NCBI RefSeq assembly: GCF_022682495.2
Contig: NC_071392.1
Location: 76,902,097-76,966,096, forward strand
Length of the DNA: 64,000 nucleotides
DNA from: Desmodus rotundus
Lineage: Eukaryota; Chordata; Mammalia; Chiroptera; Phyllostomidae
Direction: 5' to 3'
Position 1 is the first letter of the stretch; each line of letters starts with the position of its first letter. Below, one piece after another: positions 10,981 through 20,721 of the stretch. A program made the translations under genes and the position numbers. The notes beneath the pieces are model-generated. The model was not told where the DNA came from. It searched no databases and saw nothing but the letters and a program-made list of their open reading frames with translations.

Positions 10981-11235
10981 CCACTCTCTCTCTCTCTCTC
11001 CCCCCACCCCCACCCTTTTCCCTCCTTCCTCATTCTCTAAAATCAATAAAGATATCCCCATGTGAGGATTAAATATACATATGTCCTCAGAAAGACTGGA
11101 CAGTTACATAGAACAATATTAATAATGGTGATATCTTGGTAGTGGAATTAGAATTCATTTTCTTAGTGAGTTTTGAATATTTTAAATCTACATCAATAAA
11201 CATGTATTGCTCTTTTAGTCAGGATAAAAAATAAA
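10140..11235 (+). repeat. Old L1M ORF2/3' end, split by a Ves SINE
   Basis: Sense L1 features include CAACATCTCAAAAGAAGAAT, AGCATTCTGGAGAGCAATTT and AACACAGTAATTTCATACTG, then GTAGAAGGATATTT and a 3' end with CATCAATAAACATGTATTGC. The pattern (multi-stop ORF2 end, then an AT-rich 3' UTR) fits L1M. The SINE at 10808-11067 interrupts it. Confidence 0.65.
10808..11067 (+). mobile_element. Ves SINE with long (TC)n tract
   Basis: Starts near CAGCACTGGCAGGGTGGATA, has two B-box-like GGTTCAATCCCCAGTCAGGG / TTGATCCCCAGTCAGGG segments, then a (TC)n run at about 10951-11005 and the CAATAAAGATATCCCC tail. Target duplications ATTAAATATA at 10794-10803 and 11068-11077. Confidence 0.88.
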
Positions 11236-11571
11236 TATAAGGTGAAAAGGGAGCCCAAGGTGAATGATGAGAGAGTAAGGAAGAACTTCACATTTTTAAA
11301 TGAGATTCAAACCTTCTGATTCATATAAATGGCATTCCAGGATCCAAAAAGAACTTCCAGATGTTATCACAGACATGCTATGAGGAACCATTGAGGACAG
11401 AAATACCATATGGCTGGAACTAGACAAATACACCAGTTTTTAGAAAAGAAAAAGGTGGGTTCCAGAACCTAAACTGGTAAGTTATATTCACTTAGGAAAA
11501 GAAAGCTGATATTAACAGGAGGTACATGGGTTCACTTAAGTCCTTCCAAACTACGCTCATTTTCCTTGTCT
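11236..11571. other. No gene or repeat recognised
   Basis: About 335 bp of unassigned DNA. Confidence 0.4.
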
Positions 11572-11700
11572 CCCCATGTGCTTTCGTCATGTAATCCTCA
11601 TCCCAGACGTCTGAGTATTGTTATCATTCCCATTGCACAGAAGTTCAGCCCAGAGATGTCCAGTGACTTGCCCGAGATCCTATAGCTAGTCTGAAAGATT
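11572..11700 (-). repeat. MIR fragment
   Basis: Antisense MIR: TTATCATTCCCATTGCACAG, GTGACTTGCCCGAGATCC, TATAGCTAGTC. Confidence 0.65.
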
Positions 11701-11884
11701 GCAGACATATTGGTCATCCCTGGCATTGGACAGAGGCTTTCATGGGATCCTCATACATACCATGTAACAGAACATGGAATGGGATATTGTACAGTACTTT
11801 TAGTAGATGAAATGATTACACCCACAACATGTAGATGAAAAGAGCATTGTTTTTACCTGGGGGTTTCTCGTGGTAACAATACTA

Positions 11885-12140
11885 TCTAACCACTTTTTGA
11901 GTACTCGTTAAATGCAAAGTTCAGTGCAAAATAGTACTTTCTATCTATCACTCCAGTTACTCTTCCCCAACAGAAACAGGCACTGTTATCATCCCCATTT
12001 TATAGATGAGGAAACCAAGGCTCGGGATGGTTAATGAGCTGGCTTCCGATTAGACAGCTAGTATGTAAGTGGAAAAGCTGAGATTTGTCACGGAAAGTCT
12101 GCCTAAGAGCCCATATGCTTAACTATTGTACTAAAGAGTA
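11885..12140 (-). repeat. MIR, nearly complete
   Basis: Antisense MIR text: TTATCATCCCCATTTTATAG, ATGAGGAAACCAAGGCTC, CAGCTAGTATGTAAGTGG and a 3' TTAACTATTGTACT end. Confidence 0.85.
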
Positions 12141-12289
12141 TACTTTTGGCCCTTGGCTCCTGTTTTGCTCAACTTGTTTTTTCTTTTTTATTTAAATGGA
12201 GGTTTATTAATCCTAAGTAATGATTTAAAAGGCATATTTCTGCTAAGAATATAAAGCTGAGGGAGCAGAAGAAAGGAAGGCAAGGAAGC

Positions 12290-12500
12290 CAATATTTATC
12301 GAGCTCTTCTAATATATTAGGCACTGGACTGCCCTCGTTTAAGCCTCAGAGACACTTCATAATGTAAATATGATTATCCCGATTTTCACCAATAAGCAAG
12401 TTGAATGGGTGAGTGATCGACACATCCAAGGTCACTGGACTACACCATAAAATCAGCATTTGAATTTGAGTTTATGTCTAACTCCTAAGACTTTACTCTT
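12290..12500 (-). repeat. MIR
   Basis: Antisense MIR: AATATTTATCGAGCTCTTC, AGGCACTGGACTGC, GATTATCCCGATTTTCACC, ATCCAAGGTCACTGG. Confidence 0.7.
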
Positions 12501-12795
12501 TTTTACTATTGGCTAATAAAAATAAAATACAAACATACAGTATTTAGTGGGGAAAAGTGCAAAACCCTGCGATTGGCTTTAAAAAGTCAATGGTATGAAT
12601 ATAAGAATTGGGAGACCTAGTTAACATTGCAAGGGCAAGAGGTCTCAGGATTTGGGTTGATTGTAAAGTACTGTGAGTCAGTAGGGTTACTGCCTCAGAT
12701 GGTATTAGCAGAAGAACCATGTTCCAGAAAAGGGCAAGAATGCCCCTGCTGGTTTTTGCACTGCTTATACTGGATGAGGAGTGCCACAATTTTTT

Positions 12796-12964
12796 AAATT
12801 TTATTTATTTATTTTTAGAGAGAAGGGAAGGGAGGGAAAAAGAGGGAGAGAAACATCAATGTGTGGTTGTCTCATTCGCCCCCAACTGGGGACCTGGCCC
12901 ACAACCCAGGCATGTGCCCTGACTAGGAATCAAACCGGCCACCCTTTGGTTCACAGGCAGGCCT
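12796..12964 (-). mobile_element. Ves SINE, 5'-truncated, minus strand
   Basis: Contains GAGAAACATCAATGTGTGG, CCAACTGGGGACCTGGCC and ACCCTTTGGTTCACAGGC but stops before the A-box head. Target duplications GAGTGCCACAATTTT (12779-12793) and GAGTGTCACATTTT (12965-12978) show that the truncation happened at insertion. Confidence 0.88.
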
Positions 12965-12979
12965 GAGTGTCACATTTTA

Positions 12980-13531
12980 AAAGGGACAGACTAGGCTATG
13001 GATCTCCAGAGGAGAGCAGCCAGTTGATAACAAAAAATATACATACATACATGCAGGTATACATTCATAAAGACTGGATTAGTTCACAAAAGTTAAACAA
13101 GTGAGAACACCCAGGAGGTAACTGAAGACCGTCTTCAGATAGCTGAAGTGCTGCTATATGAGAGAAATTCTTCTTATATTGTATGTGGCTCCAGAGGACA
13201 GAGGACTGTGGCTAGAAGGAGGCAGATTTTGGCCAATAAATGAAAGACCAAAATATATCTGTCTTGCATATCTTTCTAGGCACTGAAATGCCAAGTCCAG
13301 TGTTGAACTGAATTAGATGTTCAATTGTCATTCAAAAGTGCACATGGTTGTCTTGTGGAGTAGTAAGCTCCCGAGAGATATTTGAGCAGAAGCTGTATTT
13401 TGTACCAAAGACTCCCATCCCGTTAAAAAATATTCCAACACTTTGCCCAACTCCACCTTTTTCCAAGCTATTACCTGCGACCCTCACGAAGTTCAGAGGA
13501 ATCTTTACTCAATCCATTCTAGCCTGACTTA
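12980..13531. other. No gene recognised; short (CATA)n
   Basis: ACATACATACATGCAGG near 13040. The remaining sequence is not assigned. Confidence 0.4.
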
Positions 13532-13532
13532 A

Positions 13533-13697
13533 AAAATCAATTTGAGAGAGAGATAGGGAGAGAAACGTTGATTTGTTGTTCCACTTCTTTATGCATTCAT
13601 TGGTTGCTTCTTGCATTTGCCTTGACCCGAGATCAAACCCACAACCCTGGTGTAACAGAACGACAGTGCAACCAACTGAGCTATCTGGCCAGGGCTA
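13533..13697 (-). mobile_element. Ves SINE, minus strand
   Basis: GAGAAACGTTGATTTGTTG, TTGACCCGAGATCAAACCC and CAACTGAGCTATCTGGCCAG (tRNA-like head at the right end). A weak AGCCTG duplication flanks it. Confidence 0.8.
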
Positions 13698-13744
13698 CAG
13701 CCTGTTTTCTAACTCTAGAAACTGTGCTCTTCAGATTTAATTAC

Positions 13745-14560
13745 CAAATCTAATCTTATCACTCATCCTACCCCAGGCAGAAGTGTTGTTCATCATTCCT
13801 TCTTCGAAGTCTCTTCTCCTTGCATACCTCGCCCTGCCCTGTTCTCTTGCTGCCTCTCCAAAGGCCCAGTCTTCTCCCCTGACTCCTCCTCCTTGGACAG
13901 CTGCCTGCATTCTTCCCTCCCACCCCCACCCCAGGGAACTGTTCTTGGCATTCTTCTCATGTTTGCCCTCCTCAGGATATCCCATCCATTATAAGGACTT
14001 TGCTACCACTGGCTACTCATCATCCCCTCTACACTTGCTGTCCTTCCCGTTTATCTTAATGTGGTTACACTTCATCCTGACCTCTCTCCCCTACTCCCAA
14101 ACCCGTACCTAATCAATAACTCTGGGTCAATAGTACTTCCAAATCTCCCTTGGATTTGTCACTACTTTTCATCCACTCCTGCTATGGTGATTCATACCTT
14201 AATCCCATTTTTAAAAAAGACTTATAAGTACAGCGGCCTTCTAATCGGCTTTCTTGGCTCGAGTCTCCCTTTACTCTATGTTAGCTTTCATCCTGCTGCA
14301 GAAGTTTTATTTTTTTTTAATATGAATGATCGCATTTGTCTCCTATTTAAGAATCTCTTGTAATATTTATTGTCTTCAGTATAAAGTCCAAATTCCTTAG
14401 CTGTAAATCAAGGTTCTTTTCAATATGTTTACAACTTACCTTGTCAGTCATTTTTAGTCCACGCCATATTTTCCTCTTTTCTTTGAACACCGTTGGCCTT
14501 TTCACATCTTTTCTCATCTTATTCCCCCCCAAATCTTCTCCCCTTGGCCAATTCATCTCC
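13745..14560 (+). repeat. L2 LINE fragment (ORF2), plus strand
   Basis: L2 is an extinct CR1-clade LINE. Here CCAGGGAACTGTTCTTGG (codes a decayed version of the RT motif GxPQGSVLG) is followed by CATCCTGACCTCTCTCCCC, AATCTCCCTTGGATTTGTC and GGCCTTCTAATCGGC, in L2 order. The 3' part has AAGTCCAAATTCCTTAGC. No intact frame. Confidence 0.7.
14041..14252 (+). repeat. Left arm of an inverted repeat within L2 copies
   Basis: The reverse complement recurs at 14690-14899, separated by about 440 bp. Shared blocks include AATCTCCCTTGGATTTGTCA and GGCCTTCTAATCGGCTT, with roughly 80-85% identity by eye. Confidence 0.75.
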
Positions 14561-14689
14561 TTCAGTGCCCAATCAAAACTGCAGCACTCTAGGTGAAGAA
14601 CCTTTTTCAGCTTCCAAGTCAGACTTAGAAGAAGAGGCTTGGTATTTAAAGCAGTGGACTAGATGGGCAATGGTAGATCCCGTGCCCAG

Positions 14690-15200
14690 AAGCCGATTAG
14701 AAGGCCACTGTACTCCCAGTAGTCTAAGGAAGGGGTTAAGGTGTGAATCACCACAGCAGCAGTGGATGACAAGTAGTGACAAATCCAAGGGAGATTTAGA
14801 AGCAGCATGGATACATAGTTATTGATTAGATGCGGGTTTGGGAGCAGGGGAGAGAGGTCAGGATGAAGTGCAATGGCATTAAGGTAAACAGGGGAAGGAG
14901 AGCAATGTTCTGAAATCAGGAAGGACAACGCAAAAAAGACTTAGAAGGAACAATCAGTGAGGTCAGGGAAACGCCAGTGTGGTATGAAGAAGCTGAGTGA
15001 GGAAAATGTCTGAACGAGAAGGGAGTGAGGGTTGGTGCAAAGGAGCTGCTGAGAGGGCAGTAAGATGAGGGTGGACAACTGACCATTGCATAGGACAACA
15101 TAGAGGTTACCACGAGCTTCACATGCGTTTTCAGTGAAGTACTGGGAGACACAAGACTGAAGGGTTGGCTTCAAGAGAGTCAGAAGTGAGAAAGTTGATG
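14690..15200 (-). repeat. L2 LINE fragment (ORF2), minus strand
   Basis: 14690-14899 is the right arm of the inverted repeat. Beyond it, GGTGGACAACTGACCATTGC and AGTAAGATGAGG are the reverse complement of the L2 region coding the RT 'DLSAAFDT' motif. In L2 order a piece of about 200 bp seems missing between the two. Confidence 0.65.
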
Positions 15201-15984
15201 TTTGTTGAGTGAGTGAAGTATTGGGGTAATTGAAAAAATGATGCCTTAGTGGGATTCTATAATTGGTCAGGAACCAAAATAGATGAGTTATTTTGAACTC
15301 CGAAAATGTTCCAGTTAGAAACCAGGATGTGATTTAGGGATGCAAAGCTTTTCTTAAGAGATGAGGGAATTCAGAGTAGGATTCCCAAGGCTGTGGGGTT
15401 AGTCCAGGGGAAGGTTCTGGATGAGTGCTCTAGTGGTTGCATTTTATCCTGTGGCCCAGTTCATTCAGGTCTTCATGGGGGACTTCTCAGAGGTTTCAGG
15501 GAAGAGCTATCCCTTCAGGGACTTGGTTGGAGGATTTTCAGAGTCCATTTCCAAACACCTGTTGCTAATGTGGGGGGTGAGGGGTTGAGCCTGGGCAGCG
15601 CCAACTCGGAATGGTTGGGAAAAGGGAAACAAAAAATCTGACCCATCCAACACAATGCATTTGAAAATGCTGTATTTGTAATATTTCTATGTAACATTTT
15701 TACACTGAAATAAAAACAGAGATGGGCTAAGAGACCACACATATTTGATAACTAGTTGGTCTGTTCTCACCTCTCACCACCTGGAGTATAACAGTAATAA
15801 AATGGGAAGGGCACAGATCTTGATTCTGATTTTCTATTGCTTCCCCTATGACATTCCTCGAATAAGAGTTTCAAAAGGCGTGTGGAATACATAACTCCCC
15901 TTCTTCCTGGCATGCTTAGATCTGAAGCACCTTCCCTAGGTCTTCCTCGTCCTCTCAGACAGACACCGATCCCCTCTTTGTGCT
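15201..15984. other. No gene or repeat recognised
   Basis: About 780 bp; G-rich patch GGGGGGTGAGGGGTTGAGCC near 15571-15590. Not assigned. Confidence 0.4.
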
Positions 15985-16235
15985 CCGCAAACCATTTTCG
16001 TGTGTGGCTCCGTCTCTCCATCTCCTGCACTGAACTACTGTTGTTTACTCTTCTGGGTCCCTCCCTGAGCTGTGAGTTTCCTGAAGTCAGTGTTTTGTTT
16101 TGTTTTTCCTATTTTTATCTTTTCCATCTAGAATAGTGTTTGTGCATTTTGGACACACAAGCAATGTTTGTTGAATGGATGCACGAATGCTTGAGAGTGT
16201 GAATGAATGAATGAATGAGTGGATGAATACATGAA
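15985..16235 (+). repeat. L2 3' end with (TGAA)n tail
   Basis: AGCTGTGAGTTTCCTGAAG, CTAGAATAGTGTTTG, GCAATGTTTGTTGAATGG and then GAATGAATGAATGAATG. This is the typical L2 3' terminus. Confidence 0.75.
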
Positions 16236-17424
16236 AAGATCAGAAACATGTTACCCCCCAAGTGGAAGCCAATACAAGCATAAAGTGTCAGTGACTTTAC
16301 ATACATGCAGAGTGTATGCATGTAATGGTACTTTCCAAATCCAGTGTGAGGTGACAATCGTGGCGGCACAATGCACATGAAGTGTTGCACTCAGGTGACT
16401 GTTAACATGTGTGGCACTCGATGGCGAGGGCGGTGCTGATTAAACTCAGAGCTGGGTGGTAGGGATGGATTGCTTTTGATATAGACTTGGGAGAGAGATT
16501 TGGTCTGTTGAGCACAGGAACATTTTGGTCTTAGTTATTTCTCTTAAGCAAGGTTTTTTTTTTCATTTTGAAATGTAGGGGCAAGATACACCTTAATAGA
16601 CATGTTTACCTAAAGCTTGGCTTTATGCAAAAAAAAAAAAAAGAGAGAGAGAGAGAGAACAGCCATTACACGTCTAAAATGGAAGTTACATCGAACCAGT
16701 TATTTTATTCTCACACGCTTTGGTTCTTTTCATGCATAATTTGTAAAATGATAATAGCCCTTGCTAGTATTTACATTATAGAAGTGTTGTTACTGTAAAT
16801 TAGATAGTATAAAATGGGTTATGATGTCTTCTTTGAAATACAAGCAGTGTACACAAATGAGGCGTTATTATTTAGTTTTTCCTTTTTGATTTTGTTAAAT
16901 GAGAATTAGATGAAAACTCCGCTTTAAGTACTATCCAGCAGGTAAATGATTATTGACTTGAGTGAAATGAAAAGAAAATTTTCAGTTGTAAACCCAGTTT
17001 ATGCAGCTAAGCTAGTCTATGCACAAACCACAAATACTGTATTCATCTGTGATGTTTACCACTGTTCCTTATCTCCTCTTTGTGCTCTACTCATAAACCC
17101 AAGACAGGTTTCAGTTCAGTTACAGCGTGCGTTCTAGAGAACGTAAATATCCTGGAGTGATTACAAGTTAGAAATAGTGTTTCAACTAATCAAGCCATGC
17201 AGCCAGTTTTGTTATTGATTTAGGGCCTAGAGGAACCGTGTTAGGCCTTTACTTCAACTCCTGGGTCTTAGGTTTCAGATTGTGATCACTGAGACCTTTT
17301 CAAGTTAGTGGCCACCAAGCTTCTGTGCTCCGCATTAGTCCTACCCAGGCTGGCGCTTTCCTTCCTTCTTGGAATACAGGGTTATGTTGACAGCGTTGTG
17401 ATTGTGAAAATAAGGTTTTGGCTA
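16236..17424. other. No gene recognised
   Basis: 1.2 kb. Contains a poly-A/(GA)n run at about 16629-16660. The remaining DNA is AT-rich unique sequence. Confidence 0.45.
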
Positions 17425-17616
17425 CAGGGGTGCCCAACCTTTTGGCATCTCTGGGCCACACTGGAATAAGAGTTGTCTTGGGCCACACAGTAAATACATT
17501 GCGACACATAATCATAAAAAAAAAGTCTCAATGTTTTAAGTAAATTTACAATTTTGTGTTGGGCTGCAGCCCTAGCCATCCTGGGATGCAGGTGGCCCGC
17601 AGATTGGACGCTTTTG
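17425..17616 (+). mobile_element. MER30-like non-autonomous hAT
   Basis: Left end CAGGGGTGCCCAACCTTTTG, then TTGTCTTGGGCCACACAGTA, internal poly-A, GTGTTGGGCTGCAGCC, and right end GCAGATTGGACGC. These match the short hAT that I recall as MER30 (TIR CAGGGGTGTCCAA). The right terminal repeat is decayed and I could not confirm the 8-bp target duplication. Confidence 0.75.
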
Positions 17617-18489
17617 GGGATTGTTGTGAATGTCAGAAACTTCACTTTGTATCATGAAGGCCTGAGAACTGAAAGAGCACAGTGGAAGGATGCAGGGTAG
17701 CTGGTGGGGGCTTACACACCTGTCTGGCGTAATTGCACCTGGCCTCTGTGTGTGCATAACAGCCTCAGCCAACTTCTGGTTCTTGGTCTCTGTGCTTGGA
17801 CTGCCCCCTGCTCCTCCCCCTCCTCCAAACCCCTTACAGTGTTCATCCATTATGTCTTGGCTCACCTTCACTCCTAGGACAAACCTTTAGCATTGCTCAC
17901 AGTTGTGGTCATCTGTTTTCCTCCTGACCCATTTATTTTGGCTTCTGGATTTTGCTCTCAGAGAGCACCCCTGCCTGGCCAGTTGCCTGGCCAGTTGTGG
18001 GGCCAGCTGCCTGCTCCACACTCCAAGGTGACCAAACTCCTCTTGCCTCCCTCTTACTGTCCGGATACACGAGCTATGGCAATAGGTAAGTGATAATGAC
18101 AATGTGGCAGTTGTTTCTGACCAGATTTTTACCTGGGTAGAGCATTTCATTGGCGGGCGGCTCAGTGCACATTCACACACGCAGCGGGCCTTCGGTCCCG
18201 GAAGCCTGTGTGGACCTTACAGACCCAGTGAAGGGGTGAGTGCAGAAGAAGACTCAGGAGGACAGCACGAAAGGCAGACCTGGTTTACTCTAGTTTTAGC
18301 CACATCCGGCACTGGTTTGGGGACAGCTGTCTAATAACGAGGCCACGCCCACCAAGAGCATTGCCACGTGGTCAGTGAAGCCAGTGTAGAGGTGGTGAGG
18401 GAGACTTCATGGTGGCCCCATTTTCCTGTCATTGGGAAGGAAATCCAGTCATTTCTTCTTCCATTTTTAAAGCAAAATTTTAAAAATAG
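17617..18489. other. Unique, GC-richer block with exon-like segment
   Basis: More CpG (for example near 18150-18210, GGCGGGCGGCTC and GCAGCGGGCCTTCGG) than its neighbours, but not a CpG island. It holds the candidate exon at 17962-18085. No known gene recognised. Confidence 0.5.
17962..18085 (+). other. Candidate exon with strong splice signals
   Basis: The 5' side ends in a pyrimidine-rich TGGATTTTGCTCTCAG acceptor; the 3' side is AATAG|GTAAGTGA, a near-ideal donor. The 124-bp segment is open in one frame and codes a low-complexity peptide with three PGQL/WGQL units, from a near-tandem CCTGGCCAGTTG repeat. Could be a lncRNA exon or chance; no homolog recognised. Confidence 0.3.
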
Positions 18490-18772
18490 TTGTCTGCATT
18501 CATTGGTTCCATTTGTTCAACTCACTGTGACCTGGCTTCTATCTCCAGTGACCCAGCCTTTTGCCAAACAGGCCGAATATCTTCTCGGTGCTCACCCCAT
18601 GGGCACTTCTGTTTGATTTTTACTTAATTTCTTGATAGCATCCGCCTTTGTTGGCCAAAACCTACTTAAAGCCTGCCTTTCCCTTGTCCTCTGTGATACT
18701 TCACACTTCTCGTTTCCTTTCTATCCCTTGGGCTGCACCTTCTCACTCTCTCTTTTAAGCATCTCTTTCTTC
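18490..18772 (+). repeat. L2 ORF2 fragment, left of the HAL1 insertion
   Basis: Decayed L2 text in the plus orientation, continuing after the HAL1 at 20722. Assigned mainly because the right-hand part is clearer. Confidence 0.45.
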
Positions 18773-18790
18773 ATGAGGGCAGGCTTCCAG

Positions 18791-18802
18791 CCAAGATGGT
18801 GG
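18791..18802 (+). promoter_or_regulatory. YY1-like site at the HAL1 5' end
   Basis: CCAAGATGGTGG resembles the YY1 core AAGATGG(C)GG. Human L1 also has a YY1 site near its 5' end, needed for accurate initiation. The minus-strand HAL1 has a decayed version, CCAAGATAGAGG, at the same place. Confidence 0.5.
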
Positions 18803-19467
18803 CGTAGGTAGACACACTGTGCCTCCTCGCACAACCAAAAGAACAACAGCAAATTTAAAATCAAAAAACAACCAGAACTGCCAGAAAATTGAACTACATG
18901 GAAGTCCAACAACCAAGGAGTTAAAGAAGAAACATTTACCCAGGCCAGTAGGAGGGGCAAAGATGGGCATCTGGGGCAGAGAGGACTCACGGGATGGCAG
19001 CAGCTGGTGGACCAGGCGAGGCAGCAGCTCACAGAGCGGGCGGTCCCACATTCGAGTGTGGATAAACCGTGAGGAACAACTGGGGATCGAGACAGACTGA
19101 GCAACCCAGGGTTCCAGTGCAGGCATATAAAGCCTCAAAACCTCTGACTGAAAAAACCTATGGGGGTTGAGGTGGCAGCAGGTGAAACTCCCAGCCTCAC
19201 AGGAGAGTTCGTTGGAGAGACCCACAGGGTTCTAGAACACACACAAATCCACCCACCTGGGAATCAGCACCAGAAGGGCCCAATTTGCTTGTGGGTAGCG
19301 GGGGAAGTGACTAAAACAGGCAGAGAGCTGAGCAAGTGGCATTGTTCCCTCTAGGACCCCTCCCTCACTACAGCATCACAACGCAGCGACGTGGGTTGAC
19401 CAGCCCTGGCAATTACCTAAGGCTCTGCCCCTTACTACGTAACAGGTGAGACAAGACAAAAAGAAAA

Positions 19468-20319
19468 ATGTCCCAAATTAAAGAACAGATCAAAGCTCCA
19501 GAAAAAATACTACCAACAAAGCAACGATGAGATAGCCAACCTATCAGATGCAAAATTCAAAACACTGGTAATCAGGATGCTCACAGAATTGGTTGAGTTT
19601 GGTCACAAAATGGAGGAAAAAGTGAAGGCTATGAAAAGTGAATTAAAGGAAAGCGTACAGAGGACCAACAGTTACAGCAAAGAAATCAGTACTCAAATTA
19701 ACAGTTTGGAGCAGAAGGAAGAAATAAACATTCAGCCAGAAAAGAATGAAGAAACAGAATTCAAAAATATGAGGAGAGGCTTAGGAACCTCAGGGACAAC
19801 TTTAAACGTCCCAACATCTGAATCATAGGGGTGCCAGAAGGAGAAGAGAATGAGCAAGAAATTGAAAACTTCTTTGAAAAAATAATGGAGAACTTCCCCA
19901 ATCTGACAAAGGAAGTAGACTTTCAGGAAGTCCAGGAAGCTCAGAGTGTCCCAAAAAAGTTGGACCCAGGGAGGAACACACCAAGACACATCACAGTTAC
20001 ATTACCAAAGATTAAAGATAAGGGGAGAATATTAAAAGCAGCCTGAGGAAAGGAGACAGTTCTCATAAGGCTATCAGCTGATTTCTCAAAAGAAACTTTG
20101 CAGGCAAGAAGGGGCTGGAAAGAAGTATTCAAAGTCATGAAAGGCAAGGGCCTACATCCAAGATTACTCTATCCAGCAAAGCTATCATTTAGAATGGAAG
20201 GGCAGATAAAGAGCTTCCCAGATAAGGTCAAGTTCAAGGAGTTCATCTTCACCCAGCCCTTATTATATGACATGTCGAAGGGACTTATCCAAGAAAAAGA
20301 TCAAAACTGTGAACAGTAA
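19468..20319 (+). pseudogene. HAL1 ORF1 remnant (L1 ORF1p-like)
   Basis: Starts ATG at 19468 (MSQIKEQIKAPEK). The coiled-coil part is readable at 19577-19828 (MLTELVEFGHKMEEKVKAMK onwards), then the frame shifts at about 19828. The RRM-like part follows (ENFPNLTKEV, then NTPRHITVTLPKI, with KIKDKGRILKAA), then TGA at 20044-20046, then the C-terminal domain (QARRGWKEVF, RLLYPAKLSF, EGQIKSFPDK). Compared with the other HAL1 copy, it also has a frameshift close to the start and an in-frame 15-bp deletion right after the TGA. ORF1p is an RNA-binding chaperone; this copy cannot code a full one. Confidence 0.85.
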
Positions 20320-20721
20320 ATGACAACAAACTCACAACTATCAACAACCGAATCTAAAAAAACAAAAGCAAAAACTAAGCAAACAACTAGAACAGGAACA
20401 GAATCACAGAAATGGAGATCCCATGGGGAATCATCAATGAGGAGGGGGAGGGGAGAGAATGGGGGGAAAAGGTACAGGGAATGAGAAGCATAAATGGTAG
20501 GTACAAAATAGACGGAGGAGGTTAAGAATAGTATAGGAATTGTAGAAGCCAAAGAATTTACATGTACGACCCATGGACATGAACTAAGCTGGGGTGGATA
20601 ATGCGGGTGGGAGAGGGTGTGCAGGGCAGAGGAGAATAAAGGGGGAAAATGGGACAACTGTAATAGCATAATCAATAAAATATACTTAAAAATAAAATAA
20701 AAAGTTAAAAAAAAAAAAAAG

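Larger units (their letters stand above)
18773..20720 (+). mobile_element. HAL1 retrotransposon, near full length, plus strand
   Basis: Order: 5' UTR (18773-19467) starting with CAGCCAAGATGGTGGCG; ORF1 remnant (19468-20319); 3' UTR (20320-20700) with a G-rich tract GAGGGGGAGGGGAGAG and a conserved end GACAACTGTAATAGCATAAT plus AATAAAATATA; poly-A at 20707-20720. No ORF2. A decayed target duplication AAGCATCTCTTTCTTC (18757-18772) / AAGGATCTCTCTTCT (20719-20733) is plausible. About 90% identical by eye to the minus-strand copy over the last 170 bp. It interrupts an L2. Confidence 0.85.

Noticed and set aside
10951..11005. Possible CRISPR-like or satellite repetition
   Set aside because: A plain (TC)n run belonging to a SINE tail; the window has no spaced direct repeats of CRISPR type and is mammalian.
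18755..19225. 156-codon open frame on the minus strand
   Set aside because: It is antisense to the HAL1 5' UTR; the same antisense frame type appears at the other HAL1 copy (for example 7549-7822). No sign of selection.
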